The position numbers were made by a program, and so were the translations under genes. From Janthinobacterium aquaticum (GTDB taxonomy: Bacteria; Pseudomonadota; Gammaproteobacteria; Burkholderiales; Burkholderiaceae_D), in the NCBI RefSeq assembly GCF_009208565.1, contig NZ_WFLK01000016.1, forward strand, positions 62,001 through 126,000: a stretch of DNA of 64,000 nt, written 5' to 3'. Under the pieces are notes generated by a model, which saw only the letters and a program-made list of their open reading frames with translations, made no database searches and had not been told where the DNA came from. The number at the start of each line of letters is the position of its first letter. The first letter of the stretch is position 1. Below, piece after piece: positions 41,126 to 50,420 of this stretch.

Positions 41126-42001
41126 TCAGAGTGGCTGGGTGGTGGTAATGGTCGAGCCGGTGCGCTTCAGGGCCACCACGAACGCGTCGGCCAGCGTGGC
41201 CTTGGTAATCACATCGTCGAGATTGACGCCCAGGTGCACGATGGTCTGCGCGATTTGCGGACGGATGCCGCTGATAATGCAGTCGGCGCCCATCAGGCGT
41301 GCAGCGGCAATGGTTTTGAGCAGATGCTGCGCTACCAGCGTATCGACGGTGGGCACACCGGTGATGTCGATAATGGCGATCAGCGCGCCCGTGTCGACGA
41401 TCTTTTGCAGCAGGCTTTCCATCACCACCTGGGTGCGCGCGCTGTCAAGCGTGCCGATCAGGGGCAGGGCCAGCACGTTCTGCCACAGCTGCACCACCGG
41501 CGTGGACAGTTCCAGCAGTTCCTGCTGCTGGCGCATGATCACCTGTTCACGTGTTTTCTGGTAGACCTCGATGGTCAGCAGGCCCAGTTCATCGAACAAT
41601 TTGCTGGTACTGACGACGGCATCGGCCAGCACTTGCGGCTGGTCATTGAGCGCATTGCGCAGGTAGTTGAACAGCGGTTCTTTGAGCGCGAAAATGAAGC
41701 TGGCCGTATCGATCGGCGAATAGCCCTGGCGCACGCGCGATTGTGAAATATCGGTCAGCAGGTGACGCGCGTCATCCCATGCGCTGTGCTCGATATTGAA
41801 GTTGCCGCTCGCCTCGAGTGCACGCGCCAGCGTCGGCAGGAACTGCGACGCTTGCTGGCGCAGTTCGTTCTCGGCGATCTTGTCGCGGCGCATCAGGCGA
41901 CCGATCAGATCGGCGATCCAGCCTTCCAGCAATGGGGTTTCGTACTCGGTAATGATGGCGGCCAGTTGCCTGGCTTGATTGGCGTCTGTCTCGATAGTCA
42001 T
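41126..42001 (-). CDS. rsbR: Stressosome sensor protein RsbR
   Basis: A 291-residue protein. Residues 1 to about 150 are an all-helical RsbRD-type N-terminal domain (ETPLLEGWIADLIGRLMRRD, DISQSRVRQGYSPIDTASF), which differs from the non-heme globin of Bacillus RsbRA and projects as the sensory turret. Residues about 165-280 are a STAS domain with the two phosphorylation threonines conserved as Thr184 (LIGTLDSA) and Thr221 (VPTVDTLVA), equal to Thr171 and Thr205 of Bacillus RsbRA. First gene of the operon; divergent from the nitric-oxide defence genes (235 bases). Confidence 0.92.
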   Translation of the reverse strand: MTIETDANQARQLAAIITEYETPLLEGWIADLIGRLMRRDKIAENELRQQASQFLPTLARALEASGNFNIEHSAWDDARHLLTDISQSRVRQGYSPIDTASFIFALKEPLFNYLRNALNDQPQVLADAVVSTSKLFDELGLLTIEVYQKTREQVIMRQQQELLELSTPVVQLWQNVLALPLIGTLDSARTQVVMESLLQKIVDTGALIAIIDITGVPTVDTLVAQHLLKTIAAARLMGADCIISGIRPQIAQTIVHLGVNLDDVITKATLADAFVVALKRTGSTITTTQPL

Positions 42002-42160
42002 GTTGATCCTTGGCTTGTGGAGTGCCGCCTCGCCGTCGCCGAAAGAGTCGGTAGCCAGGGGCGGTCTGTTGTCGCACGATTATAGACTGCGCAAAGCCTG
42101 TTTTCGTGTTCTGTTGCGCAACTGTGCATGTGAATTTTACAAATTATCTTTTCACATTTA

Positions 42161-42183
42161 AACATGCATATAAATTGCATGTT
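42161..42183. promoter_or_regulatory. NsrR binding site (11-1-11 palindrome)
   Basis: Left half AACATGCATAT and right half AATTGCATGTT, separated by one base, each match the NsrR consensus halves AANATGCATTT and AAATGCATNTT at 10 of 11 positions. It sits within a longer perfect inverted repeat TTAAACATGCA / TGCATGTTTAA at 42158-42186, 54 bases upstream of the hemerythrin start. A plausible promoter (TTGCAT 42175-42180, TACACT 42198-42203) would overlap it, which fits repression relieved by nitric oxide. Confidence 0.75.
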
Positions 42184-42236
42184 TAACTGCTTTGATTTAC
42201 ACTGGCGCTACACCAACAGCGAAAAGAGTGAGTGTG

Positions 42237-42668
42237 ATGAATATCGACAAATTCAAACAGCAGCACCTCGACATCCTGGCTGCCATCGATGCGCTGCGCA
42301 CGCTGGCGCGTGCCGGCGTGGCCGGTCAAGCCCCTGCCATCGCCGCGCAGATCGTGGCCATGAGCGGCTTGATCAAACTGCATCTGGCTGTCGAGCAGCG
42401 CTACCTGTATCCGGCCGTGCAGGGCAGCGGCATGGCCAGCCTGGTGCGCATGGGCCATCGCTACGAGACTGAGATGGACGGTATCGCCGGCGCCTACCTG
42501 GCGTTTGCCAGCCGCTGGAATACGGCGCTGCGCCTGGAGGCCGAGCCGGAACAGTTCCGCAGCGAAGCCAATACCGTGCTGCATGCGCTGTACCAGCGCA
42601 TGCGCCGCGAAGACCACGAATTGTATCCGGCCATCGAGGCGATGGCGCCGGCTCGCATGGCCGCCTGA
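42237..42668 (+). CDS. Hemerythrin HHE domain protein
   Basis: A 143-residue four-helix bundle protein with likely di-iron ligands: His10 in KQQHLDI, His and Glu in LIKLHLAVEQRYLYPAV, HRYETEM, and EDHELYPAIEA. HHE proteins in this setting bind oxygen or nitric oxide or help repair iron centres (YtfE-like, though this one is shorter and lacks the YtfE N-terminal cysteine region). It lies behind the NsrR box and 42 bases ahead of hmp, so it belongs to the nitrosative stress response. Confidence 0.85.
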   Translation: MNIDKFKQQHLDILAAIDALRTLARAGVAGQAPAIAAQIVAMSGLIKLHLAVEQRYLYPAVQGSGMASLVRMGHRYETEMDGIAGAYLAFASRWNTALRLEAEPEQFRSEANTVLHALYQRMRREDHELYPAIEAMAPARMAA

Positions 42669-42710
42669 CCTTAGCCTGACCTTACTATCCGAACCAGCCA
42701 GGAGTTTCAT

Positions 42711-43892
42711 ATGTTATCCCAGCAGCACCGCGACATTATTACCGCCACCGTCCCCATCCTCGAGCAGGGCGGCGAAGCGCTGACCCGCCATTTCTACAAG
42801 GGCCTGTTCCGCGATCACCCTGAAGTGCTGCCTTACTTTAACCAGGCGCACCAGCATAGCGGCGACCAGCAGCGCGCGCTGGCCAACGGCGTGCTGATGT
42901 ATGCGCGCCATATCAACCAGTTAGAGGCGCTCGGTCCGCTAGTCGCGACCATCGTCAACAAGCATGTGGCGCTGCAGATCCGCGCCGAGCATTATCCGCT
43001 GGTGGGCGCCAGCCTGCTGCAGGCGATCCGCGAAGTGCTGGGCGCCGAGGTGGCCAGCGATGCGGTGATCGAAGCCTGGGCCGCCGCCTATGGCCAGCTG
43101 GCCGAAATCCTGGCCGGCGAAGAAGGGCGCATCTACCGCGCGCAGGCGGCACTGCCCGGCGGCTGGCGCGATACGCGCGACTTCACGGTGCTCGGCAAGA
43201 CCGCCGAAAGCGAAGAAATCACCTCGTTTGTGTTTGCGCCGGTTGACGGCCAGGCCGTACTGGCCTTCGCGCCGGGCCAGTATATCGGCGTGGTGGTGAC
43301 AGTCGGCGGCGTAGCCATGCGCCGCCAGTATTCGCTGTCGGCGGCCAGCAATGGCCAGACCTACCGCATCAGCATCAAGCGCGAGCCGGGCGGCAAGGTG
43401 TCGAACTTTTTCCATGACGGCGTCAACGTGGGCGATACGGTGCAACTGACGCCGCCATCGGGCAACTTCGTGCTGGCCGATAGCGACAAGCCGCTGGTGC
43501 TGATCAGCGGCGGCGTCGGCATCACGCCCACGCTGACCATGCTGGACGCTGCGTTGCAAACGAAGCGGCCGGTGCATTTTATCCATGCGGCGCGCCACCA
43601 TGGCGTGCATGCATTCCGCAGCCATATCGATGCGCTGGCCGGGCAACATCCGCAACTGCAGCGCCATTATATCTATGCTGAACACCAGGGCAGCGACCAT
43701 GCGCCCGACGCGGTGGGCCTGCTCGACCAGGCCAGGCTGGCGGCATGGCTGCCGGCCTCGCGCGATGTCGAAGCGTATTTCCTCGGGCCGCAGCCGTTCA
43801 TGCGCGCCATCAAGGCGCAATTGCGCGAACTGGGCGTGCCGGAAGCGCAAACGCATTACGAATTTTTCGGCCCGGCAGCGGCGCTGAACTGA
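42711..43892 (+). CDS. hmp: Flavohemoglobin, nitric oxide dioxygenase
   Basis: A 393-residue Hmp. The globin domain (1-138) has Tyr29 (B10), Gln53 (E7) and proximal His85 at the standard positions. The FAD-binding part shows RRQYSLSAASN, and VGDTVQLTPPSGNFVL follows; the NAD part has LISGGVGITPTLTML and ends with YEFFGP. It converts nitric oxide with oxygen to nitrate using NADH. The AGGAG ribosome site is at 42701-42705. In the same unit as the hemerythrin gene and the NsrR box. Confidence 0.95.
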   Translation: MLSQQHRDIITATVPILEQGGEALTRHFYKGLFRDHPEVLPYFNQAHQHSGDQQRALANGVLMYARHINQLEALGPLVATIVNKHVALQIRAEHYPLVGASLLQAIREVLGAEVASDAVIEAWAAAYGQLAEILAGEEGRIYRAQAALPGGWRDTRDFTVLGKTAESEEITSFVFAPVDGQAVLAFAPGQYIGVVVTVGGVAMRRQYSLSAASNGQTYRISIKREPGGKVSNFFHDGVNVGDTVQLTPPSGNFVLADSDKPLVLISGGVGITPTLTMLDAALQTKRPVHFIHAARHHGVHAFRSHIDALAGQHPQLQRHYIYAEHQGSDHAPDAVGLLDQARLAAWLPASRDVEAYFLGPQPFMRAIKAQLRELGVPEAQTHYEFFGPAAALN

Positions 43893-43929
43893 GCTGCCGC
43901 CTGAACTTTCGATCTGTCTGCAAAATCAT

Positions 43930-43945
43930 CCGCCGTAAGCGGCGG
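43930..43945 (+). terminator. Short hairpin after hmp
   Basis: CCGCCG / CGGCGG six-base stem with a TAAG loop, 37 bases past the hmp stop. No T-run, so termination efficiency is unsure. Confidence 0.35.
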
Positions 43946-44021
43946 GTAAGCCTCGCGCTGTACTGTGAAACCAAGCCCGAACTAAACGGGTATAGGTTCA
44001 CATAAATACGGAGGCAATAAA

Positions 44022-44330
44022 ATGCAGGACGATCTGGTTCAAAAACTCAAAAGCGATCCCAATTATCATGAGCTGGTGCGGGTACGCTCGCGCTTCGGCT
44101 GGGCGCTGACAGGCATGATGCTGCTGGTGTACTACGGCTACATTCTGCTCATTGCATTCGACAAGGAATTTCTCGCCACCAGAATCGGCGACGGTGTCAT
44201 GACCTGGGGCATGCCCGCTGGCCTGTTCGTGATCGTCTTTACGGTGCTGATTACCGGCGTCTATGTACGCCGCGCCAACAAGCAATTCGACGACCTGACG
44301 CAAGCGATTCAAAAGCGGGTGCAAGCATGA
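44022..44330 (+). CDS. yjcH: DUF485 inner-membrane protein (YjcH-like)
   Basis: A 102-residue protein with two helices ([20 protein letters not shown] and [18 protein letters not shown]). The N-terminal [19 protein letters not shown] and C-terminal [14 protein letters not shown] are typical of DUF485. The gene precedes actP and overlaps it as ATGA, as in E. coli where yjcH sits between acs and actP. Its protein is thought to assist the transporter, but the role is undefined. No acs gene is adjacent here. Confidence 0.88.
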   Translation: MQDDLVQKLKSDPNYHELVRVRSRFGWALTGMMLLVYYGYILLIAFDKEFLATRIGDGVMTWGMPAGLFVIVFTVLITGVYVRRANKQFDDLTQAIQKRVQA

Positions 44331-46000
44331 GCGCCCGTTTCGATACCCGCCACGCGCTGTTTGCAGCAGCCCTTGCCAGTGCCGCCAGTGTCGCGGTAGC
44401 CGCCGGCGCCGACCTGGGCCAGGCGCAGCAGCAGCCGACCAACTGGACCGCCATCATCATGTTTGCGGTCTTTGTCATCTTTACCCTGTTCATCACCAAA
44501 TGGGCGGCGGCCAAGACCAAATCGGCGTCCGACTTCTATACGGCTGGCGGCGGCATTACCGGCTTTCAGAATGGCCTGGCGATTGCCGGCGACTATATGT
44601 CGGCCGCGTCCTTCCTCGGCATTTCCGCTGCCGTGTTCCTGAACGGTTATGACGGCCTGATCTATGCGATCGGCTTTCTGGTCGGCTGGCCCATCATTAC
44701 TTTCCTGATGGCCGAACGCCTGCGTAATCTGGGCCGCTATACCTTTGCCGATGTGGCCGCCTATCGCTTCAAGCAGGCGCCGATCCGTATTTTCTCGGCC
44801 TCCGGCACGCTGGTGGTGGTGGCGTTCTACCTGATCGCGCAGATGGTCGGCGCCGGCCAGCTGATCAAGCTGCTGTTCGGCCTGGAATACTGGATCGCGG
44901 TGGTGCTGGTCGGCACACTGATGATGATTTACGTGCTGTTTGGCGGCATGACGGCCACCACCTGGGTGCAGATCATCAAAGCAGTCATGCTGCTGGGCGG
45001 CGCCAGCTTTATGGCCATTGCGGTGCTGGCGCAGTTCAACTTCAGCCCGGAAGCGCTGTTTGCCAAGTCGGTGGAAGTGCACGCCACCAAGGAAGCCATT
45101 ATGGGTCCTGGCAGCTTTATCAAGGATCCGATCTCGGCCATTTCCTTCGGCATGGCGCTGATGTTCGGTACCGCCGGCCTGCCGCATATCCTGATGCGTT
45201 TCTTTACGGTGCCCTCCGCCAAGGAAGCACGCAAGTCGGTGTTCTGGGCCACCACCTGGATCGCTTACTTCTACATCCTGACCTTTATTATCGGCTTTGG
45301 CGCCATCGTGCTGGTGAGCACCAATCCTGAATTCAAGGATGCAGCCGGCAAACTGTTGGGCGGCAACAATATGGCGGCCGTGCACCTGGCCAAGGCAGTG
45401 GGCGGCAACGTCTTCCTGGGCTTTATGTCGGCCGTGGCGTTTGCCACCATCCTGGCAGTGGTTGCTGGCTTGACGCTGTCGGGCGCCTCGGCTGTCTCGC
45501 ACGACTTGTACGCCACCGTGTTCAAGAAGGGCAATCCGGCTGCCGGCAGCGAACTGAAAGTGTCGCGCCTGACCACCATTGGCCTCGGTATCGTGGCAGT
45601 GGTGCTGGGTATTGCGTTTGAAAAGCAGAACATCGCTTTCATGGTCTCGCTGGCCTTTGCAATTGCGGCATCGGCCAACTTCCCGGTGCTGTTCATGTCG
45701 GTGTTGTGGAAAGACTGCACCACCCGCGGCGCCACCATCGGCGGCTTTATCGGCCTGATCACCGCAGTTGGCCTGACCATCGTCTCGAAATCGGTCTGGG
45801 TTGACGTACTGGGCCACACCGATGCGCTGTTCCCTTACGCGTCCCCAGCCATCTTCTCGATGACGGCCGGTTTCGTCGGTATCTGGCTGTTCTCGATCCT
45901 CGACAACAGCCCGCGTGCCCGCATCGACCGTGCCGGCTACGAAGCGCAGCAAATGCGTTCGGAAACGGGTATCGGCGCAGCAGGAGCGAGCGGACACTGA
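44327..46000 (+). CDS. actP: Cation/acetate symporter ActP
   Basis: A 557-residue sodium:solute symporter family protein with an N-terminal signal-like helix ([18 protein letters not shown]) and about 13 further helices. [33 protein letters not shown] (positions about 64-96) is the family hallmark, with [22 protein letters not shown] and [11 protein letters not shown] later. It takes up acetate and similar short carboxylates with sodium or protons. Coupled to the DUF485 gene; a strong terminator follows. Confidence 0.93.
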   Translation: MSARFDTRHALFAAALASAASVAVAAGADLGQAQQQPTNWTAIIMFAVFVIFTLFITKWAAAKTKSASDFYTAGGGITGFQNGLAIAGDYMSAASFLGISAAVFLNGYDGLIYAIGFLVGWPIITFLMAERLRNLGRYTFADVAAYRFKQAPIRIFSASGTLVVVAFYLIAQMVGAGQLIKLLFGLEYWIAVVLVGTLMMIYVLFGGMTATTWVQIIKAVMLLGGASFMAIAVLAQFNFSPEALFAKSVEVHATKEAIMGPGSFIKDPISAISFGMALMFGTAGLPHILMRFFTVPSAKEARKSVFWATTWIAYFYILTFIIGFGAIVLVSTNPEFKDAAGKLLGGNNMAAVHLAKAVGGNVFLGFMSAVAFATILAVVAGLTLSGASAVSHDLYATVFKKGNPAAGSELKVSRLTTIGLGIVAVVLGIAFEKQNIAFMVSLAFAIAASANFPVLFMSVLWKDCTTRGATIGGFIGLITAVGLTIVSKSVWVDVLGHTDALFPYASPAIFSMTAGFVGIWLFSILDNSPRARIDRAGYEAQQMRSETGIGAAGASGH

Positions 46001-46027
46001 TCGCTATGCGCTAGTGCAATAGAAAAA

Positions 46028-46056
46028 GGGCCGGTTGATTGACCGGCCCTTTTTTT
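46028..46056 (+). terminator. Rho-independent terminator of yjcH-actP
   Basis: GGGCCGGT / ACCGGCCC stem, six-base loop TGATTG, followed by seven T residues; preceded by five A residues, so it also works on the minus strand for the convergent GNAT gene. Confidence 0.92.
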
Positions 46057-46085
46057 GTCCATCGTGCGTCTGCTTAGCAGGTGGA

Positions 46086-46634
46086 TCAGCCGTCCTGCGG
46101 CTGGTCAGGCGTATCTAACGTGAGCTGGTAAAAGGCAGCGTCGAGCCAGCGGCCGAACTTGAAGCCGACCTGGGGCAGGGTGCCCGAATGGGTAAAGCCC
46201 AGTTGCTGGTGCAGGCCGATGCTGGCCTGGTTGCTGGCGTCGATACAGCCGATCAGCACATGCACCTGCGCTGCGCGCGCGCGCCGTATCAGTTCGCGCA
46301 TCAGCAGTTTGCCCAGGCCGCGCCCGCGCTGCGACGTATGAATGTAGAGACTGTGCTCGACCGTATATTTAAACGCCGGAAAGGCGCGAAACGTGCCCCA
46401 GCTGGCAAAGCCCAGCAATTGATTCGCTTCATCGACCAGCCCGATCACGGGAAAGCCGTTGGCTTTTTTTGTGGCGAACCAGGTGCTCATCGCCTGCGGC
46501 GGGCGCGGCGCATAGTCGTACAGCGCGGTGGTGTTGACGATGGCTTCGTTCAGAATGGCGAGAATGGCTGGCGCATGCTCGGCCTCGGTGCAGTCGATCA
46601 GGCGCAAGTTGGCGGGCAGTGGGGGTGTGGTCAT
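46086..46634 (-). CDS. GNAT family N-acetyltransferase (phosphinothricin-type)
   Basis: A 182-residue acetyltransferase. The acetyl-CoA loop is QRGRGLGKLLMRELI, and the N-terminal AILNEAIVNTTALYDYAPR, HSLYIHTSQ and C-terminal NQASIGLHQQLGFTHSGTL are typical of the Pat/YncA group, which modifies phosphinothricin, methionine sulfone or related amino acids. No resistance context. Start ATG at 46634 chosen over an upstream ATG at 46688 because the family begins about 10 residues before the first strand. Confidence 0.85.
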   Translation of the reverse strand: MTTPPLPANLRLIDCTEAEHAPAILAILNEAIVNTTALYDYAPRPPQAMSTWFATKKANGFPVIGLVDEANQLLGFASWGTFRAFPAFKYTVEHSLYIHTSQRGRGLGKLLMRELIRRARAAQVHVLIGCIDASNQASIGLHQQLGFTHSGTLPQVGFKFGRWLDAAFYQLTLDTPDQPQDG

Positions 46635-46763
46635 GGATGGCGAGTCGTAGCGATGGTTGATTGCCCGGGCATTTTGCCGTTGGGTCAAGTTTTACGGTCT
46701 ATTCTGACGGCAGGCATCCGTCTGTTTATCCGCCCGTGATCATACGTTATCAGCCAGCTCCCC

Positions 46764-47222
46764 TCAAGGCGCCAGCTGCAGGGTAATCACGCCTTCCCGC
46801 ATTGCCGGCGCCATGCCTGGCGCCGGGGTCAGTATCGACGCCAGCGTCACTTGATCGAGCACGGCCAGGAAAGCGCCGGTAGCCTGGCCCAGCGCCGAGC
46901 GCAGCTGGCAGCCTGGGGTCAGCGGACAGGTATTGAATTCGGTATTGAAACACTCGGCCATAAAAAAATCGCTTTCCGTTTCCCGCACCACTTTGCCGAT
47001 ATTGATTTCGGACGGATCGCGCGCCAGGCGCAGGCCGCCATTGCGGCCACGCACGGTTTCCACGATGCCCGACAAGCCCAACTGGTGCACCACCTTCATC
47101 AGATGATTTTTCGAGATCGAGTGCAGGTCGGCGATGTCCTGGATGGTGACCAGGCGGTCGCGGTGCATGCCCAGGTACATCAGGGTGCGCAGGGTGTAGT
47201 CGGTGTAGGCGGTCAATCGCAT
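46764..47222 (-). CDS. nsrR: Nitric oxide-sensing repressor NsrR
   Basis: A 152-residue Rrf2-family protein nearly diagnostic for NsrR: MRLTAYTDYTLRTLMYLG at the start, SISKNHLMKVVHQLG recognition helix, VRGRNGGLRLA wing, and cysteines Cys91, Cys99 and Cys105 (ECFNTEFNTC then PGC) that ligate the Fe-S cluster nitrosylated by NO. It would repress the hemerythrin-hmp unit 4.5 kb away, whose promoter carries an NsrR box. An upstream in-frame ATG at 47267 exists, but MRLT is the conserved N-terminus. Confidence 0.9.
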   Translation of the reverse strand: MRLTAYTDYTLRTLMYLGMHRDRLVTIQDIADLHSISKNHLMKVVHQLGLSGIVETVRGRNGGLRLARDPSEINIGKVVRETESDFFMAECFNTEFNTCPLTPGCQLRSALGQATGAFLAVLDQVTLASILTPAPGMAPAMREGVITLQLAP

Positions 47223-47597
47223 TGCTGGGCAGGGAAAGGGCAGGTAGGGATACAGTGGCGTCAGCATACAGGAAATGCGTCATGGTCACAGCCTGCCATC
47301 GGCACTACGCCGTATCGCCTGCCGCCGCCTTTCACCAGCGCAACACACCAAAAGTAGGAAAAGTCGATTGCTTTTCACCTGAATGCGTAGTAAATTTTCA
47401 TATTATTGTGGAAAGCACGTAGTTTTCTGTATGCTGCACCGCAATAAGGCTGTTTTCTTCTGCCGAAAAATGGAAAATATAGGAGATGGCCAGGCTGATT
47501 CGTAAATTTACTACAAATTGATGGGGCGTTTTCTGTAGCGGAAAGCGTGTGCGATGCAAACTGCGTGCCCGTGCGGGCTGCGCCAGGAATAAATACC
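47223..47597. other. Divergent intergenic region nsrR / ppc
   Basis: This 375-base, AT-richer gap has no credible gene. It contains a long-range 11-base inverted repeat, GTAGTAAATTT at 47387-47397 and AAATTTACTAC at 47504-47514, that brackets about 106 bases upstream of ppc. Such spacing is compatible with DNA looping between two regulator dimers or with an RNA long-range stem. No riboswitch class recognised. Confidence 0.5.
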
Positions 47598-50351
47598 ATG
47601 CAAATGAATGAAGTAAAAGACGAGCTGCTCAGCAGCGATATCCGTCAACTGGGCCGCCTGTTGGGCGACGCCATCCGCAGCCATCTGGGCGACCCCGCTT
47701 TCGAACGCATCGAACATGTGCGCCAGCTGGCGTTGCGCTTTCGTCGCGATAACGACCAGGCCGCGCGCGCGCAATTGTCCGATGCCCTGCAGGCGCTGTC
47801 GCAGGAAGAAACCACCCAGCTGATCCGCGCCTTCAGCTACTTTTCGCTGCTGGCCAATATTGCCGAAGACCAGCATCATATCCGCCGTACCCGCGCCCAT
47901 CTGATTGCCGGCTCGCCGCCGCGCCAGGGCAGCCTGGTGCATGCGGTGGCCAATGTATTCGATGCCGACAAGGCCGATGCGCTGGAAAGTTTCTTTGAAG
48001 ACGCCTTTATCAGCCCGGTGTTTACCGCCCACCCGACTGAAGTACAGCGCAAAAGCATCCAGAATTGCCAGCTGGCCATCGCCCGCCTGCTCAATGAGCG
48101 TGACCGCGTGCAGATGACGCCGGAAGAGGTAGCGCAGAACGAAGAAGCGCTGGGCCGTGGCATCGTCACGCTGTGGCATACGCGTTTGCTGCGCTCGAGC
48201 AAGTTGTCGGTCATGGACGAGGTGGAAAACGGCCTGTCGTTCTACGACCATACGATCTTGCGCGAACTGCCGCAGCTGTACGCTTCGCTGGAAAGCATGC
48301 TGGCGCAGCGCGATGCGCGCTGGGAAGACGCCGAGCTGCCCAATTTTATGAAAGTGGGCAGCTGGATCGGTGGCGACCGCGATGGCAATCCTTTTGTCAC
48401 GGCCGATATCCTGCGCCAGACCCTGCAGCGCCAGGCCGACAAGGCGCTCGGCTTCTATCTCGATGAATTGCGCAAGCTGGCCTCGCAGCTGTCGCTGGCG
48501 CAAAAACTCAATGGCTGCAGCGAAGCTTTGACCGCACTGGCCGAGCGCTCGGCCGACCATTCGCCGCACCGCGCCGACGAGCCGTACCGCCGCGCGTTGC
48601 ATGGCGTGCGCGCGCGCCTGGAAGCAGCGCGTTTCAGCCTGACCGGCAAAGGCAAGGCGGTCGAAGGCGTGCAAGCATACGCGGCCTCAAGCGACCTGCT
48701 GGCCGACCTCGATGTGGTGCACCAGTCGCTGGTATCGACCGGTCTGCGCGCGCTGGCGCGTGGCCGCCTGCGTCAGTTGCGCCGCGCCGTGCGGGTGTTC
48801 GGCTTTTCGCTGGCGCCGGTCGACCTGCGCCAGAATTCCGATGTACACGAGCGCGTGGTGGCCGAACTGTTTGCCGGTGCCCAGCCGGACCTGGCCTACC
48901 TGGACCTGGACGAAGAGCAGCGCATCGCCTTGCTGCTGGGCGAACTGGCTTCGCCGCGCCTGCTGGTCTCGCCTTACGCTACGTATTCGGAAGAAACCAC
49001 CTCCGAGCTGGCCATCTTCGGCGCCGTGCGCGAGGCGCATGCCCGCTATGGCCGCGAGTCGGTGACCAACTGCATCATTTCCAAGGCGGCCAGCGTGTCG
49101 GACCTGCTGGAAGTGGCGCTGCTGCTCAAAGAAGTGGGCCTGCTGCGCCAGGACAAACTGGAAGTGGACGTCAATATCATCCCATTGTTTGAAACCATCG
49201 ACGACCTGCGCGCCGGCCCGGCCATTATGGCGCGCGCCTTCGGCCTGCCGTTCTACCGCGGCCTGCTGGCCTCGCGCGCAGACCAGCAGGAAGTCATGCT
49301 CGGTTACTCCGACAGCAACAAGGACGGCGGCTTCCTGACATCGGGCTGGGAACTGTACAAGGCCGAGATCGAACTGGTCGAGGTATTTCGCGAACACCAG
49401 ATCAAGCTGCGCCTGTTCCACGGCCGCGGCGGCTCGGTCGGCCGCGGCGGCGGCCCCAGCTATGAAGCCATCCTGGCCCAGCCCGCTGGCGCGGTGCAGG
49501 GGCAGATCCGCCTGACCGAACAGGGCGAAGTCATTACCGCCAAATACGCCAACCCGGAAGTAGGCCGTCGCAACCTCGAAGTGCTGGTGGCTGCCACCAT
49601 CCAGTCGACGCTGCTGCCACAGGCGCAGCTGCAGCCTGGTGTGTCGGCCGGCGCCGGCCACCTGGCCGCCATGGAAGAGCTGTCGGGCACGGCCCTGAAC
49701 GCCTACCGCGAACTGGTCTACGGCACCGAAGGCTTCGAGCAGTATTTCTGGGAATCGACCGTGATTGCCGAAATCGCCGCCCTGAATATCGGCAGCCGGC
49801 CTGCCTCGCGCAAGAAATCGACCTCGATCGAAGACCTGCGCGCCATTCCCTGGGTGCTGAGCTGGGCGCAGTGCCGCCTCATGCTGCCGGGCTGGTTCGG
49901 CTTCGGTTCGGCCGTGCAAGCCTACCTGGCCGCCCATCCTGCCGATGGCCAACAGGTGCTGCGCAGCATGTATCAGGACTGGCCGTTCTTCTCGTCGCTG
50001 CTGTCGAACATGGACATGGTGCTGGCCAAGAGCGATATCGCGATTGCCGGCAAGTACGCCGAGCTGGTCAAGGACGAAGCCTTGCGCGAAGCGATTTTCA
50101 GCCGTATCCGCACCGAATACGCGGCCACGCTCGATGCTTTGAAACTGATTACCGGCCAGGAAGAATTACAGCAGGCCAACCCGCTGATGCAGCGCTCGAT
50201 ACGCAACCGTTTCCCGTATATCGACCCGCTCAACCATGTGCAGGTAGAGTTGCTGCAACGCTTCCGCGAAGGCAAGCAGGATGACGCTGCCCGCACCGGC
50301 ATTCATCTGTCGATCAACGGCATTGCGGCCGGCTTGCGCAACAGCGGCTAA
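47598..50351 (+). CDS. ppc: Phosphoenolpyruvate carboxylase
   Basis: A 917-residue PEPC that makes oxaloacetate from PEP and bicarbonate to refill the TCA cycle. Catalytic motifs: FTAHPTEVQRKS (essential His), GYSDSNKDGG, FHGRGGSVGRGGGPSYEAI (mobile loop), and IRNRFPYIDPLNHVQVELL near the C-terminus with the final NGIAAGLRNSG that closes the allosteric aspartate site. Starts at 47598 with AGGAA at 47585-47589; an ATG at 47604 is an alternative. Followed by pyruvate kinase after 69 bases. Confidence 0.95.
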   Translation: MQMNEVKDELLSSDIRQLGRLLGDAIRSHLGDPAFERIEHVRQLALRFRRDNDQAARAQLSDALQALSQEETTQLIRAFSYFSLLANIAEDQHHIRRTRAHLIAGSPPRQGSLVHAVANVFDADKADALESFFEDAFISPVFTAHPTEVQRKSIQNCQLAIARLLNERDRVQMTPEEVAQNEEALGRGIVTLWHTRLLRSSKLSVMDEVENGLSFYDHTILRELPQLYASLESMLAQRDARWEDAELPNFMKVGSWIGGDRDGNPFVTADILRQTLQRQADKALGFYLDELRKLASQLSLAQKLNGCSEALTALAERSADHSPHRADEPYRRALHGVRARLEAARFSLTGKGKAVEGVQAYAASSDLLADLDVVHQSLVSTGLRALARGRLRQLRRAVRVFGFSLAPVDLRQNSDVHERVVAELFAGAQPDLAYLDLDEEQRIALLLGELASPRLLVSPYATYSEETTSELAIFGAVREAHARYGRESVTNCIISKAASVSDLLEVALLLKEVGLLRQDKLEVDVNIIPLFETIDDLRAGPAIMARAFGLPFYRGLLASRADQQEVMLGYSDSNKDGGFLTSGWELYKAEIELVEVFREHQIKLRLFHGRGGSVGRGGGPSYEAILAQPAGAVQGQIRLTEQGEVITAKYANPEVGRRNLEVLVAATIQSTLLPQAQLQPGVSAGAGHLAAMEELSGTALNAYRELVYGTEGFEQYFWESTVIAEIAALNIGSRPASRKKSTSIEDLRAIPWVLSWAQCRLMLPGWFGFGSAVQAYLAAHPADGQQVLRSMYQDWPFFSSLLSNMDMVLAKSDIAIAGKYAELVKDEALREAIFSRIRTEYAATLDALKLITGQEELQQANPLMQRSIRNRFPYIDPLNHVQVELLQRFREGKQDDAARTGIHLSINGIAAGLRNSG

Positions 50352-50420
50352 GACACCTCACCAGCGCATCGGCGTGCCCACAAGGCGCGCCGCACCAGAC
50401 CTTTTATAGAAAGAACAGAT

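Noticed and set aside
44309..45997. 562-codon minus-strand frame opposite actP
   Set aside because: ActP is certain; the opposing frame is charged, repetitive and unlike any protein.
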